Shown here: positions 1 to 10,619 of the stretch, in pieces | Position numbering within the stretch: the first letter of the stretch is position 1 | Layout: every line of letters starts with the position of its first letter | Assembly (NCBI GenBank): GCA_949358305.1 | Contig: OX442314.1 | Coordinates: 1,741,087-1,801,086 of the forward strand | Origin: Strigamia acuminata | Taxonomy: Eukaryota; Arthropoda; Chilopoda; Geophilomorpha; Linotaeniidae | Reading direction: 5' to 3' | DNA length: 60,000 nt | The notes under the pieces: model-generated | Databases searched by the model: none | What the model saw: the letters and a program-made list of their open reading frames with translations, nothing else | Told to the model about the DNA's origin: nothing | Made by a program: the position numbers and the translations under genes

Positions 1-248
1 TAAAATTATGGGGGCGTATCCTTTTGACACCTGGCCCAATTCTTCTGTCTTTTCAAATACACGGGCAAACGTTGATGGGTAGTTGCAAAAACGGTACGCC
101 AGCCGCAGTTTCTGCACCCAAATCAATACTACCACACGTCAAATTAAAGGGATCCTTTTGGACACAGATATAAATACTGTTCCAGATTTTCTTGAAATTA
201 AATATCACACAAAGGAATTCATTTGAAACTTAACAAATTTACTTTCAG

Positions 249-2648
249 TATCACTTTCTCCGCACGAAGAGAAATCCTTGCGATAACAATTTACATGGCT
301 GTTTGCTCCCTTGTTTCATGAAGAATGTTACTTGCAGGTAAATTTGTATATGCTTAAACAAGCTAAACATGAAAATATAATTGCAGTCATAAAAATAGTG
401 TTCAAGTTAGCTTTGAAATGAATGTTTTTGTTTTGACGACCAGAAACAAGTGAAACCTACGATGTTTCAGGGATATTTTGAAAGCTTTATATTGACCATC
501 TGTTCAATCAGTTATGGTGTTCACAGTTGTGATACACAACACCACAATGAACAAAAACTTCCCATCTGTTTAACTGTTTTAAGTTTGTTCAACCATTGAG
601 ATTCACTATATCATACTAAAGTCATTTGATAACTTTAGTTCCTTTTACATTATGATGCATTAAACATCATAATTGAAAGAAGTAAAACAGTTGACCACAC
701 TTTCCAGAATCCAGAGTTCAATTTTTTTCTCCATGTTGCTTCAGTTATTTAGCCTAACTGTTTTAATTGCTTGCTGTGCATCAGCTACCTATTCATTCTA
801 AAGAAACATGAATAAAATGTACTGTATCTCAGGTTTCCATTTTACGATGCAAGAAGCCTACCAGAATGCGAGAATAATGAACTAAAGCGTCAACGTGAAA
901 AGTGGATGAAATCAATTAAAAATGATAATGAGGATGCAATAGAACTGTGCAAATGTCCTCATTTATGCCATGTGACAGAAGTGAGCACATCCTTCGATAC
1001 AATACCCTATTCTGAGAATATCCTCGATGTTTCTCTTCTGAATAAGTTCGTTCGTACATTGCAAGAACAATTTTTTTACGACATAATCTCTCTGCTATGC
1101 GACATTGGCGGAAACATCGGACTCTACTTCGGAATGTCTTGTTTGACACTCGTCGAAATATTTGTTCACTGCTACAAAATGCCTTCTTTAATGTTCAGAA
1201 AAAAAAATAAATCAAATTCAGAGTTAAAAGGAAAAATTCAAGCAATTCTAGAAATTAATAAGAAAACGCACAAGCGAAGCAAACTGATAAAGATTGTGCT
1301 ACTATTTCTGATTTTCACATCGATTTACCAAGTTTATGCTTCAATTGATCATTACTTTGATTATCCAATCATCAAATCAGTTATTCTGGCTAGAGACAAA
1401 ATCATTCAGTTTCCACGAATTGTACATTGCCGAGAATCTGAAGAAATAGTAAAAGTCAAGGAAAATGTAAGTGAACAACTACACTATGATGTTCGCCATT
1501 ACAAGCTTTATTACTTACTCCATTCATCGTCGAAATTCGCAAACAATTCTCTGGAATTATGGAAGGCCTCTTCTAATTTAGAACGCCATTATACCGAACT
1601 CCAAGTAAGTAACAAGATTGATTTTCCTTTAAATGCATTCATTGCTCAATTTCACATTTTTAAACAAATAGCTATTTTTATAGATGTTCCATAAACTTGG
1701 TAAATCTTTTGATGTTGTGCTTTACGGCAATGTGTCAGCTGTGTCAACCGTATTTGGAAACTGCACTGAATTTAAAAAAAGTAAGGTAAATACAAAACAA
1801 ATTATTGTTTTCTCACTTTTAAATGTTTACAGTTGATCTGCCTTATTCTCCGCACAAGAACCATTTAATTGTAACCTATTCCTTTCGTAACATTTTCAAA
1901 TGGAATGTGAACCAACCAGTGAGATCTTCCGATATTTTTATTTCATTCAGTTGATTATTTGGATTGCATTCATTCTAGAACTTCATTCTACCACAGAACC
2001 AATATCTTCACCCGAAATATATTGTTTACACACCCAGTATGGGTTTTGTTCAAATTTACATTTCTCGTAAAACGGTAATGTTTGTACTAAAAAATTCACT
2101 ATGGTATTTGCAAGTTTATCCCTTTTAGCTGGTTCGAATAAACACTCCGAAAAACCCTTGTGCAGCAAATGATCGAGTATCAGAATGTGAAGAAAAATGT
2201 TTTGCAGGGAAGCTACAGCTACAACCTTTCAAGTGCAAGTGTGTTTTCAATGCATTGGTTTGCATATTAGACAATTTGACTGGTAATCACAGTTTGTTTT
2301 ACTATTAGATTGCCATTTATGGAAACGAGTAAGATACCTTTGTGCATGACCACTGAAACGGCCGAAAAAACTGTTAACATGTATTTGGAGGCTCAATTCA
2401 CGACAGATCCACGCAAAGACTGTGACTGTCCAGCTCGCTGTGAACAAACAATATTCCTATCTTCAGTACAACAGGAAATGAATAGGAAGTTCCTCAGCAG
2501 AAATACATTCACGATTTACAGCAACATTCGAGAAATAATTGCAGAAGAGAAACAACTTTCCATTGTCAAATTGTTTTGTCAAATGGGATCAATCATTGGA
2601 ATTTTTACCGGTCTATCAATATTTGCACTCGTCGAATATTTCATATGA
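249..2648 (+). CDS. DEG/ENaC channel, at least two fused domains (5' end missing)
   Basis: Amiloride-sensitive sodium channel family, plasma membrane. Visible exons are 249-337, 833-1604, 1684-1780, 1833-1918, 1979-2074, 2129-2238 and 2309-2648; together they give 530 codons with no internal stop, and all phases agree. Domain A: the Cys-rich end of an ectodomain (KRNPC-type start, FPFYDARSLPEC, CKCPHLC), then TM2 with selectivity motif GMS (LYFGMSCLTLVEIF). The same exon runs on through a basic linker of about 45 residues into TM1 of domain B (LIKIVLLFLIFTSIYQVY) and its post-TM1 FPRIVHC box. Domain B then has FGNC, NPC, CDCPARC and a second TM2 with GLS, and stops a few residues later. Intron phases in domain B are 0,1,0,0,2, identical to the minus-strand gene at 29.7-33.8 kb. 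Earlier exons of domain A should lie before position 249 or outside the window; positions 1-248 hold no exon I can defend. Ion selectivity and ligand are unknown. Confidence 0.88.
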
Positions 2649-2772
2649 TTGCAAAGCAATGAAATAATTCGTAGAACAAATACTTTTTTTTCACTCTTTC
2701 AACTGAATCCTTCACCTCATAATGCACAAGTTCTTCTTTTTAATTAATTGAACATAGGAAAATTATGACGTA

Positions 2773-3087
2773 ATGCAGTTTTTGGCCCCACCCACAAAAA
2801 GAAACCTACAAATTATTAAGAGCACTACCAAACAATATTTGACGACTCAATTCAAGACAGATCCCCAGAAAGACTGCAAATGTGCGGCACGCTGCAAAGA
2901 AACAATATTCGTACCTCTATTTATTCAACTAAGAAAAGGGACAGGCAATTTGATAACATACGGTATTGACAGCAACATACGAGAAGTAATAGAAGAACAG
3001 AAAGTAATTTCATTAGTCAAATTATTTTGTCAAATCGGATCAATTTTTAGTATTTTGAACCAGTCTCTCAATATTTTCACTCGTTGA
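2773..3087 (+). pseudogene. Decayed duplicate of DEG/ENaC last exon
   Basis: The translation repeats the final exon of the gene just upstream: TTQFKTDPQKDCKCAARC matches TTDPRKDCDCPARC, and SNIREVIEEQKVISLVKLFCQIGSI matches the pre-TM2 segment. Near 3048 the frame slips by one base relative to the intact copy, so the selectivity-filter and TM2 part is replaced by a short out-of-frame tail; the correct frame also carries a TGA there. It could once have been an alternative terminal exon or the end of a further channel domain. No second TM2 is encoded now. Confidence 0.8.
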
Positions 3088-4399
3088 ATATTTCATTTGA
3101 ATTAAAAGTCAACAAAACCACTCTTCAACTATTCAATGTATTTCTGTACAAGTAATTCTATTATTTCACTTCTCACAAACATTGTGTTTGTGTCTTGTAA
3201 AAGTATAGAATAAATATATAAACGTATAGGCCAGCCCCATTTAATGCATGTTACATGTGTAGCTGAGTATCAGTAACAAATAACTTACATAGTCTAAGCA
3301 CATTTAACACCAGCTGCATTCGTAATGTAATTTTAAACTTAGTGTTGATTTTAATGTCAAAAACTGAAATGTATTTCATCTCGAATGTACTAAATTATAA
3401 AATAAATTCTTGTTGTTTCATCTTAAGTATTAGTTTGAGGTTACTGAAGCATCTGAAAGACCCAAACTGAGGACATCTCAAGAACAAGAACCCAAACGAG
3501 AAATATCTTAATTGTAAAAATGAAATAAACCATTTTAATATGAAAATAAACTTAATGACAAACAAGACACAAGATGTTAGAAGTCTTATTTTCTTATTTC
3601 CAAATTAATAACAATTAAGCAACAAAATATTTGTAAGCAATTTCAATATTTCTAGTGTCAGTTTCTTTCAAAATGCAATTTGTATCATTTGTCACCAGTG
3701 ACCATTAGTTCGTGAATTAAATTCATCAACACGTTCACCATGCCTGACATGTTTCATTGGCAAAAATTGACCAACATTTTGAGAATTTATACCAAAATTG
3801 GTCGTAATTTAAAAAATTTAACTGAATTTCTAGAAAAATTGGAAAAATAATTACCAAAAATTTCAGATAAGTTCAAGTTCAGGTACTTGAATAGTTTGTG
3901 TGTGAACAGCTTACAGCGAACATGAGCTTCAACACGTTCCCAATTCCATGAACGAGTTGCAACACTGCTTCTTACACACTAACAAGCAAGTGACCATTCA
4001 TCACAAACAATGTGAGTAAATTTGGCAAAACAATGGAATCACCCAAACGCCCACTCTGTTCCCATCGTTCCACAACACAATTTCGCCCACCAGGAATTGT
4101 AAAAGTGTAGAAAATAAAAAGAAAAAGAAACTTACCGGTACTTACCTCATTAAATTACTGAAATCTGCCAGCCTGCGCATAAACTCCACAACGGTCGATA
4201 AGAAGAGGAAGTTTATAATGTCATTGTCTCTATCTTGGATCTAGCCACTTTATCACATCACCAGACGATGTGCTCAATAATTCACATAATCAACTAAAAA
4301 AAAGAAAAAAACAATCAATTAATCAATCAATCAATTAGCAACAAATCACTGACCATCACCAACTATAAAAAGCAAAAAATCCCAACTGAGTCAAATGAC
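3088..4399. other. No gene seen
   Basis: AT-rich sequence with only short chance frames. It contains a short CAAT-type microsatellite at about 4311-4336. I see no exon with both splice sites and a recognisable peptide. Confidence 0.5.
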
Positions 4400-4800
4400 G
4401 TTTAATTTTGGCTGATTGGGTAGGATCGGGCGTTGATTTGAAGAATGTAGCGCACTCTTCAAACTGATGCGATTTGTTTTACGTACAAAACAACTCTCGA
4501 TAAAACTGTGCTCGCTAGAACCAGACACCAGATTTCTAGCTAGGCTTTTTGGTTTGTTGTGGCCACTCAGGCTGGGTCGAATGACAGTGGCCGAGCGCGA
4601 CGAGTGTTGCACGAATGTCCGAGTTTACTTCGAGAGCTCTCGAGATCGAAACCCGGGCTACGTCCGTCAATTCTTTGAACAGAAACTTTCGGTAGTCTCT
4701 GAAAACAGTGCTTGATCCGAATCGCAAGTTGTTGACGAACAGTGCCATCGTTTTTACATTTCTATACCACGTTCGCTTCTCGAGAAACGACGCCATTAAA
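4400..4800 (-). repeat. Dispersed repeat, inverted copy at 15.78-16.02 kb
   Basis: Read on the minus strand, the segment matches 15780-16020 on the plus strand: both contain GGTCGAATGA(C/G)AGTGGCC, a GCGCGACGAGT block, and a GAAACCCGGGCTA block followed by CGTCAATTCTT. Both carry an open frame sharing the peptide VALGHxHSTQPExPQ. I do not recognise the family. The 16 kb copy lies just before the CMTR1-like pseudogene, so this could be a fragment of that gene's 5' region or a mobile repeat. Confidence 0.55.
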
Positions 4801-5399
4801 GGCCAATTCGAGTTTACGGAAGAGTATCGGCGACATGTCGCACTTTTATTTTAACTTGATAAAATATCTCTGATAATTTTTATCGTTTAATTTGATTCGA
4901 TTTAATCTTTTTAAATAATAAAATATTTAAAAAAAACTATCAAACAGATTTGATTTATCAAACCATATTTTATCAAATATCCTTAATAGGCCTCCGTATA
5001 TTTCAACGAGGCATTCAATGCAAATGATGATGAAATTCGTTACGAGATGTCTCTCCCGCATCGTTTCTTCCCGTTCATTGGTCACTGAAGCGAATCGCTT
5101 ACCGGTAATAAATATGAAAATATGAAAATAAATCATTCATTGCTAGATTTGAAAAATATACTACCAGTTTGTCACGTTTCGCCAACTTATTAAATGGACA
5201 AGGGATAGATTACGAAAATGTCACGTCAGTGGCATGATTTAAAAAAATTCTCAAATTTATTAAAACTTTTTGACAAAAATTGGAGATAAATTTGTACGAG
5301 TTGCAAAAATTAATTTTTTTTAAACAAATTGGGAAAATTAAATTTCACATCGCTTATTTCGACAAATTCGAGAATTTTTTAAAAAAAAATATGCAATTA

Positions 5400-5760
5400 T
5401 TTCCTGTATTGTGATTGGACTGCAGCGTTACTACGACTCGCTTCTGTTGCTATGCACTAGTTTCTATGGCAGCCGCCGTTATCTTTGGCTTTTTCAAGTT
5501 TGATGTAGCGCACTTTTCGCTCACGCACGATTAAACGCATTTTTATTTCGTTTGAAAGGTGTCGAAGTTGCTAAACACTACAAAAATGGTAGCAGACGAT
5601 TGCTAAAGGTAAATGGAGTCTATAAATTTTCTTTTTGAGCAATAATCTAAATTTTTTTTATTCCATTTTCGTGCATCGAACGTTAGGCCTAACTCATGGA
5701 ATTGAATTCGATCTTTGCCCACCAGAACTCCTTTCGACTGCATTCTTTTTGATCAGGTAA
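5400..5760 (+). promoter_or_regulatory. Conserved upstream region of the zinc-finger locus
   Basis: The block around 5675-5695 (TGCATCGAACGTTAGGCCTAAC) recurs in inverted order at about 46885-46910, upstream of zinc-finger copy 3. A CGGC(A/G)G...TTCTATGG block near 5460-5480 recurs near 47100. The position upstream of two zinc-finger copies suggests promoter or first-exon sequence carried along with the gene. A probable 3' splice site (TTTCAG at about 6236-6241) precedes the start codon, implying an intron in the 5' leader. Confidence 0.5.
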
Positions 5761-6278
5761 ACCACTGACTTGACAAAATATTTGTACATTATTTAAAGAT
5801 TAGGATGGACTGACCCATGGTGATTATATGGATGAAACCACCAGAGTACACTCGATAAACTGTGTGTGTTGTATTTGTAGTGGGTGTTTCGTCAACTCAA
5901 GGATAAATTTAGTTGATTAAACAAAGGATTTTGGTTGTCAATAAAACTATTTTGTACAGAATAAAAACATGTTTAGTCATTTTCTGCAAATTTCAACCAA
6001 CAAAATACGTGCAGCAAAATAATTTTGTCTGGTAACTTAGTAGTTGGTTGTCACCTATTTTAATAACAATTTTGGTTGCAACAAATTTAATAATAGCTGT
6101 CAAGGCAAAACGTTTTTTAGAGTGTAATGATTTGCAATCGTAGGATGCGTTTTTCCTGTTCAGAGTATTATTAAAGGACTGCCCAATTAACTTACAAGGT
6201 TACATATTTCAACTTAATTAATTGTTATTTTTTAAATTTCAGAATCATTAGCTTATTGTTACTTTACTGAAGTAAAAA

Positions 6279-6995
6279 ATGGAGAGAAAACGCCAGGATT
6301 ATTGTTGCAATCGGTGCGACTATTCGTGTTCATACATTTATCTAATGAACCGGCACATGCTTAAACACACTGGTGAAAAGCCTTTCAAATGTCAAATGTG
6401 TTCACTTTCATTTCGACTTAAAGCAAAGATGACTGTCCACATGCGAATTCACACCGGAGAAAAACCATTCAAGTGCCATTTGTGTGATTATTGTTCGAGT
6501 TATAGTGAACATTTAAAAAGACATCTATTAACCCATTCAGGAGAAAAGCCATTCAAGTGCCATTTGTGTGATTATTCCAGTGTTCAAAGTGGGAATTTAA
6601 AAAGTCATCTATTAACCCATTCAGGAGAAAAACCATTCAAGTGCCATTTGTGTGATTATTCTTGCAATCGAAATGGAGATTTAAAAACACATCAATTAAC
6701 CCACACAGGAGAAAAACCATTTAAGTGCCATTTGTGTACTTATAGTTGCAATCGAAATGGAGATTTAAAAAGACATCTATTAACCCATTCAGGAGAAAAA
6801 GCATTCAAGTGCTATTTTTGTGATTATTCTTGCAATCGAAATGGAGATTTAAAAAGACATCTATTAACCCACACTGGAGAAAAACCATTCAAGTGTCATT
6901 TGTGTACTTATTGTTGCAATCGAAATGGAGATTTAAAGAGACATCTATTAACGCATTCAGGAGAAAACCCATTCAAGTGCCATTTATTTGTGTGA
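6279..6995 (+). CDS. C2H2 zinc-finger protein, copy 1 (truncated by a 4-bp insertion)
   Basis: 238 residues, almost entirely C2H2 fingers joined by TGEKPF/SGEKPF linkers, as in DNA-binding transcription factors. Eight complete fingers are visible. Fingers 5 to 8 are nearly identical (NRNGDLKRH or NRNGDLKTH in the helix), showing recent tandem expansion. Finger 9 is broken: after CH the sequence reads CATTTATTTGTGTG where its sisters read CATTTGTGTG, a 4-bp repeat insertion that shifts the frame and stops it at 6995. In the other frame the finger continues (HLCDYSCNHSG, then KSHQLTNTGKKPFK) to about 7067. No KRAB, BED or ZAD domain is visible. Two further broken copies lie at 11.2 and 46.5 kb on the other strand. 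Confidence 0.85.
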   Translation: MERKRQDYCCNRCDYSCSYIYLMNRHMLKHTGEKPFKCQMCSLSFRLKAKMTVHMRIHTGEKPFKCHLCDYCSSYSEHLKRHLLTHSGEKPFKCHLCDYSSVQSGNLKSHLLTHSGEKPFKCHLCDYSCNRNGDLKTHQLTHTGEKPFKCHLCTYSCNRNGDLKRHLLTHSGEKAFKCYFCDYSCNRNGDLKRHLLTHTGEKPFKCHLCTYCCNRNGDLKRHLLTHSGENPFKCHLFV

Positions 6996-7029
6996 TTATT
7001 CTTGCAATCATAGTGGGAGTTTAAAAAGT

Positions 7030-7800
7030 CATCAATTAACCAACACTGGAAAAAAACCATTCAAGTGATCACCTGAAAAAATATTTAACTAACCTATAGA
7101 GATTAAAAAGTTTTGCATTGTTATTGTTTATAATTCTTACACTCAAAATGGTTGCTTTTATTTGGTTTGTTTTAATTTGGATTTTAAAAAAAGATTGGTG
7201 CTTTTTTCTATTTTAATTGAAAAGTTCAGATAACATAGTTATTAAATTGTACTCCGTAATTGTTCTCGCTTGTATCCATGTTTAAAATGTGCAGAAAACA
7301 TTTAAAACCTGTATAAAATACTTGAGAAAACTTACATTTGTGACAATAGTCGACATTGCGCGTAAATCTGGAAATTTGTTCAAGCCCATTAAACAAAATT
7401 AATTATTTTTTGTTTATTCCAAGTTATGTGTTTTTATGTTTTTTAAAGTTACATTTTGTCTTTAATCATTTTAAAAAAAGATTTTCTCATTTTTCTCTAT
7501 TTGTTAATTAATTTTTCCATTTGTCTTGATCTGAATCACATATTGCTATTTCTCTTCATAAACCACATTTTGCTTTTTTTCTCGTTTTTAATCACATTTT
7601 GTTGTTCCTCCTTTTTTTTGGCAAAGCATTTTTTTTATTCAAAGGTGCAGTTTCTTTATTTTTGCCAATGCAACTTTTTTTTTCGTTTATAATTGTACTT
7701 ATTTTATGTAATGTTTGTTGTTTTTATGGAGCAGAAATAAATGGTGTAATCATATAAACCATAATTTGTTTTTGTCTACACTTGGCTACGGTATTAGTAA
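7030..7800 (+). other. 3' flank of the zinc-finger gene; inverted copy at 10.62-11.11 kb
   Basis: T-rich non-coding DNA ending in an AATAAA-type signal near 7735. Much of it (about 7260-7750) matches 10620-11110 in reverse order, for example the GAGAAAA.CTTTTTTTAAA and CTGATC(T/C)GAAT blocks, showing that the duplicated unit was the whole locus and not just the coding exon. Confidence 0.6.
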
Positions 7801-7823
7801 TTAAATAAAAGTCATAACCGACT

Positions 7824-8330
7824 TTAATTTGCCTTGTGACTCGATATTGTTTTAGTACACGGGATGGGACACATCTCTCTCACGTAATAACGAGACAGGG
7901 ACTCAGATTGTGGGGTTTTGGCCTTTATTCGTTGTCTAGGGGTTGGGTCACCTGACTCACTGTGTGGCAGTGTCGTTAAGCTCGCTACACCAGCAACCGA
8001 CCCATCACACAGAGTGGGAGCCCCATGGGTGACGTGGTCGGTCACGTCGGACGAACACTCTCCCGTACTTACTCGTACGACCCATGTAGCCACTCATGGT
8101 ACTGCAGCAGTCATCCTGATCTGCCACTGAGCGTCACAGTGGTGAGTGGTAAGAGGAGCAGAGTCGGTCGTTGTCTCTACCATTGTTAGGACCGTGGCAG
8201 CGCAACCAGGCACGTCTTCACTCTCGGCTCCCTCAGCAACGTCTTCCATCTCACCACACCACTCTGCTCTGTACTGTGGGCCTAAAATCATCTTTGGTGA
8301 GTCCGCACATGGGCGTTAGGGAACACTTAG
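7824..8330 (-). other. Possible retroelement LTR fragment
   Basis: GC-richer than its surroundings. It shares the signature TTTATT(C/G)TTGT(C)TAGGGGT with the GC-rich segment at 56.69-57.24 kb; on the minus strand this would put an AATAA-type polyadenylation signal just inside the element. No paired LTR, PBS or coding frame was found, so the assignment is weak. Confidence 0.25.
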
Positions 8331-8334
8331 ACGG

Positions 8335-9405
8335 GATTTCATACTTATTCATGAATAAGGTCGAAATGACTAAGGTCTAAATACTGTTTTTACCTTATTC
8401 ATGAATAAGGTCGAAACTCAAAATTTTTATAAGAATAAGGTCGAAATAGTAAGAAACTCTATAAAAACTGGAAAAACACGTAAAAGATCATAAAACATGT
8501 ATTAAAACCGAATAAAATATTAAGAACTATGAAAAACCGATTAAAACTTTAAAAAAACCCTGAAAAATCACCAAAAAACCGAAAAAAAATGGAAAAAAAA
8601 CATTAAAAACTGTAAAAAACGGTTTAAAAATGAAAAAAACCTTAAGAAATCATAAAAAAAATGATAAAAACGAGTTAAAACCACTTGAAAACCATGAAAA
8701 ACGGTGAAAAACCAAAAAAAAATGGCGTCAATGTGCTGCAGTGAAGCACCGGGTAAATGCGCTAAGCAGCCTGCCGGCGCGCATTTCCTAATAGATACGG
8801 TGTTTTGGGCCGTGTTTTTTCTATTGTTTGATCAGGCCAGTGTGTAACCAGTATTAACTCACTTTATAGTGCCAATTACCGTTCCAAAAAAAAATTAAAT
8901 TAAAATCAAAATGAAAACAAATGTATTTAGGCTAAAATGAAGTTATTTTATTACTTATTTACATAATAAATGAGAAAATGAGAAAAGGTTAGTTCTAGAA
9001 GCTATGGTTTCCTGAAAATACAAAAACATGTGATAAAAAACATTTTTTATGTTATTACAGAACGAGAGAAGACACGAGATTATCGTGTGAAATTCTCGTG
9101 TTTTTAAGTTTTTGAGTTTCGACGTTATTCATATAAAAATTTTGTGTTTTTGAGTTTCAATCTTATTCATATAAAAATTTTGTGTTTTTGAGTTTCGACC
9201 TTATTCATATAAAAATGTTGTGTTTTGACCTTATTCATGAATAAGGTCGAAATTACATATACAGAAATGACTAGGGTCGAAATGACTAAGGTCGAAATCC
9301 TTTATTTCCCTTATTCATGAATAAGGTCGAAATTACTTCTCTTGAAATGACGAGGGTCGAAGTGACTAAGGTCGAAATCCTGTTTCGACCTTATTACATT
9401 TCGAT
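8335..9405. repeat. Palindromic repeat block with inverted arms
   Basis: The perfect palindrome TTATTCATGAATAA followed by GGTCGAAA occurs near 8345, 8397, 9230 and 9314. The right side has three tandem copies of a ~38-bp unit (TTATTCATATAAAAATTTTG...GAGTTTCGACC, 9127-9235); the left side has the same unit inverted at 8405-8450. The centre holds an A-rich tract (8450-8725) and a GTGCTGCAGTGAAGCACCGG motif at 8733 shared with 21.6 kb. No transposase frame. Best read as a non-autonomous fold-back repeat; I could not define target-site duplications. Confidence 0.6.
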
Positions 9406-9959
9406 TGTTAAGATGCGCGTTTCCGGTTTAGCGCATCTGGCGTAATGTATTTTATCGGTCCCCCAAGTGGGATGGGATCCCCTGCTAGGCCGGTCTACTC
9501 CTCCAAGAGGGGGACGACTTGGGGCCGCCAGGTGGTGTGTGGAGTGACATAGGTGGAGTGACATAGGGTGGCCAAACGGGCACAGCTGTTTCAATTAAAA
9601 ATTTCCATGGTCCATGTAAACGATTGTTTTGTGTTGCTTTAGTTTGGTTTTATTGAAATAAAAATTGTCATTTTATCTAAAAACAAACACTAAATAAAGA
9701 GTAACAACCTCTCTTATTTTTCTCGATAAGAAAGTCTTACTTACTGCTTGTATCGTGATTGGATTGTAGTGTTACTATGCCTCGGCCATGCACGATTAAA
9801 TGCATTTCTGTCAAGTTTAAAGTTTGTCAAATTTGCTAAATTGGTGTAGTCTTTAAGTGTATTGTTACCAGTCGGTGCACGCACTTTGATCGTGTGAACA
9901 AATAAACACCTCATCACAGTATATTACTGTTACTCGACTAGTACACTTCCTGTAATACA
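9406..9959. other. No gene seen; contains duplicated flank
   Basis: Positions 9640-9800 match 29330-29500 in reverse order (for example the GATTGGATTGTAGTGTTACT block), part of a duplicated flank that recurs next to the ligase and zinc-finger fragments. No coding exon recognised. Confidence 0.45.
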
Positions 9960-9964
9960 GACAC

Positions 9965-10101
9965 CACGTCAATTGCGCCCAACGTGTTCTCAAACGTCGC
10001 GCCGACATCCCGGATCTCGAGTCGTGTCCGCACTGCTCCGTCTGCGCCATCATTTCGGACGCCAACCTCAAGTTCTTCCACTGCCTCAATAAATAAATAA
10101 A
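9965..10101 (+). pseudogene. RNF216-like RBR fragment
   Basis: A short piece of the RING1/IBR boundary. The peptide ADIPDLESCPHCSVCAII then SDANLKFFHCLN is close to residues of the gene at 50.2-50.6 kb (ADIPDLESCPHCSFCTII; DADLKIFRCLN). It is preceded by a shorter match to APNVFSNV in another frame and ends in TAA after the IBR Cys. There are no flanking RING1 or RING2 exons, so it is a relic. Confidence 0.75.
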
Positions 10102-10450
10102 AAATAATACGGAGTAGTAATAAATTATTTTTTTATTTTTTTGTTCTTTGAAATTGATTAGCCTTCATGTATACTTGTATGGACACAAATAATATCATTT
10201 TCTTGTTGTGTTTTTATTTGTTTTTCTATCTTTATAAAATAAGAATAAATTGCGAGTGAAACCATTTAAAATTTGACAAAATTGTTTCAAGAATTGTGGA
10301 GAATTCCTTCATTTTTGAGGTGCCTGAAATTAAACGTTTTCTTTTCCTTCAATTCGGAGGACAATCTGCTGATTGCAGTTGAATCCATTCTTGTGCTTAT
10401 GTTGATCAGACGAAACTAAAATTATTTTATATTAAAAATTGAAAACGTCC
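10102..10450 (+). repeat. Duplicated 3' flank of RNF216-like units
   Basis: Positions 10240-10400 match 29000-29190 (GAATAAATTGCGAGTGAA, TTTGACAAAATTGTTTCAA, CGGAGGACAATCTGCTGATT), and a shorter part matches 54600-54625. Each copy lies downstream of an RNF216-like fragment, so the ancestral gene's 3' flank was duplicated with it. Confidence 0.6.
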
Positions 10451-10619
10451 CCTTGAAACTTTTCTGCATCTTGAATAATGAAATGTGCGAAGTTTGCGCA
10501 GGGGTTCTTTTTTTGAATTAATATTTGGCAGTGATTCCCTTTCCTGCCATATGACAAATTGATTCTATTAATTCGTGCAAAACTCCCGTTTTAATTCGCC
10601 AAGTGTAGACTAAAACAAA

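Noticed and set aside
1-248. Upstream DEG/ENaC exon around TPGPILLSF
   Set aside because: PG occurs at a suggestive place, but no donor in the required phase 0 could be found.
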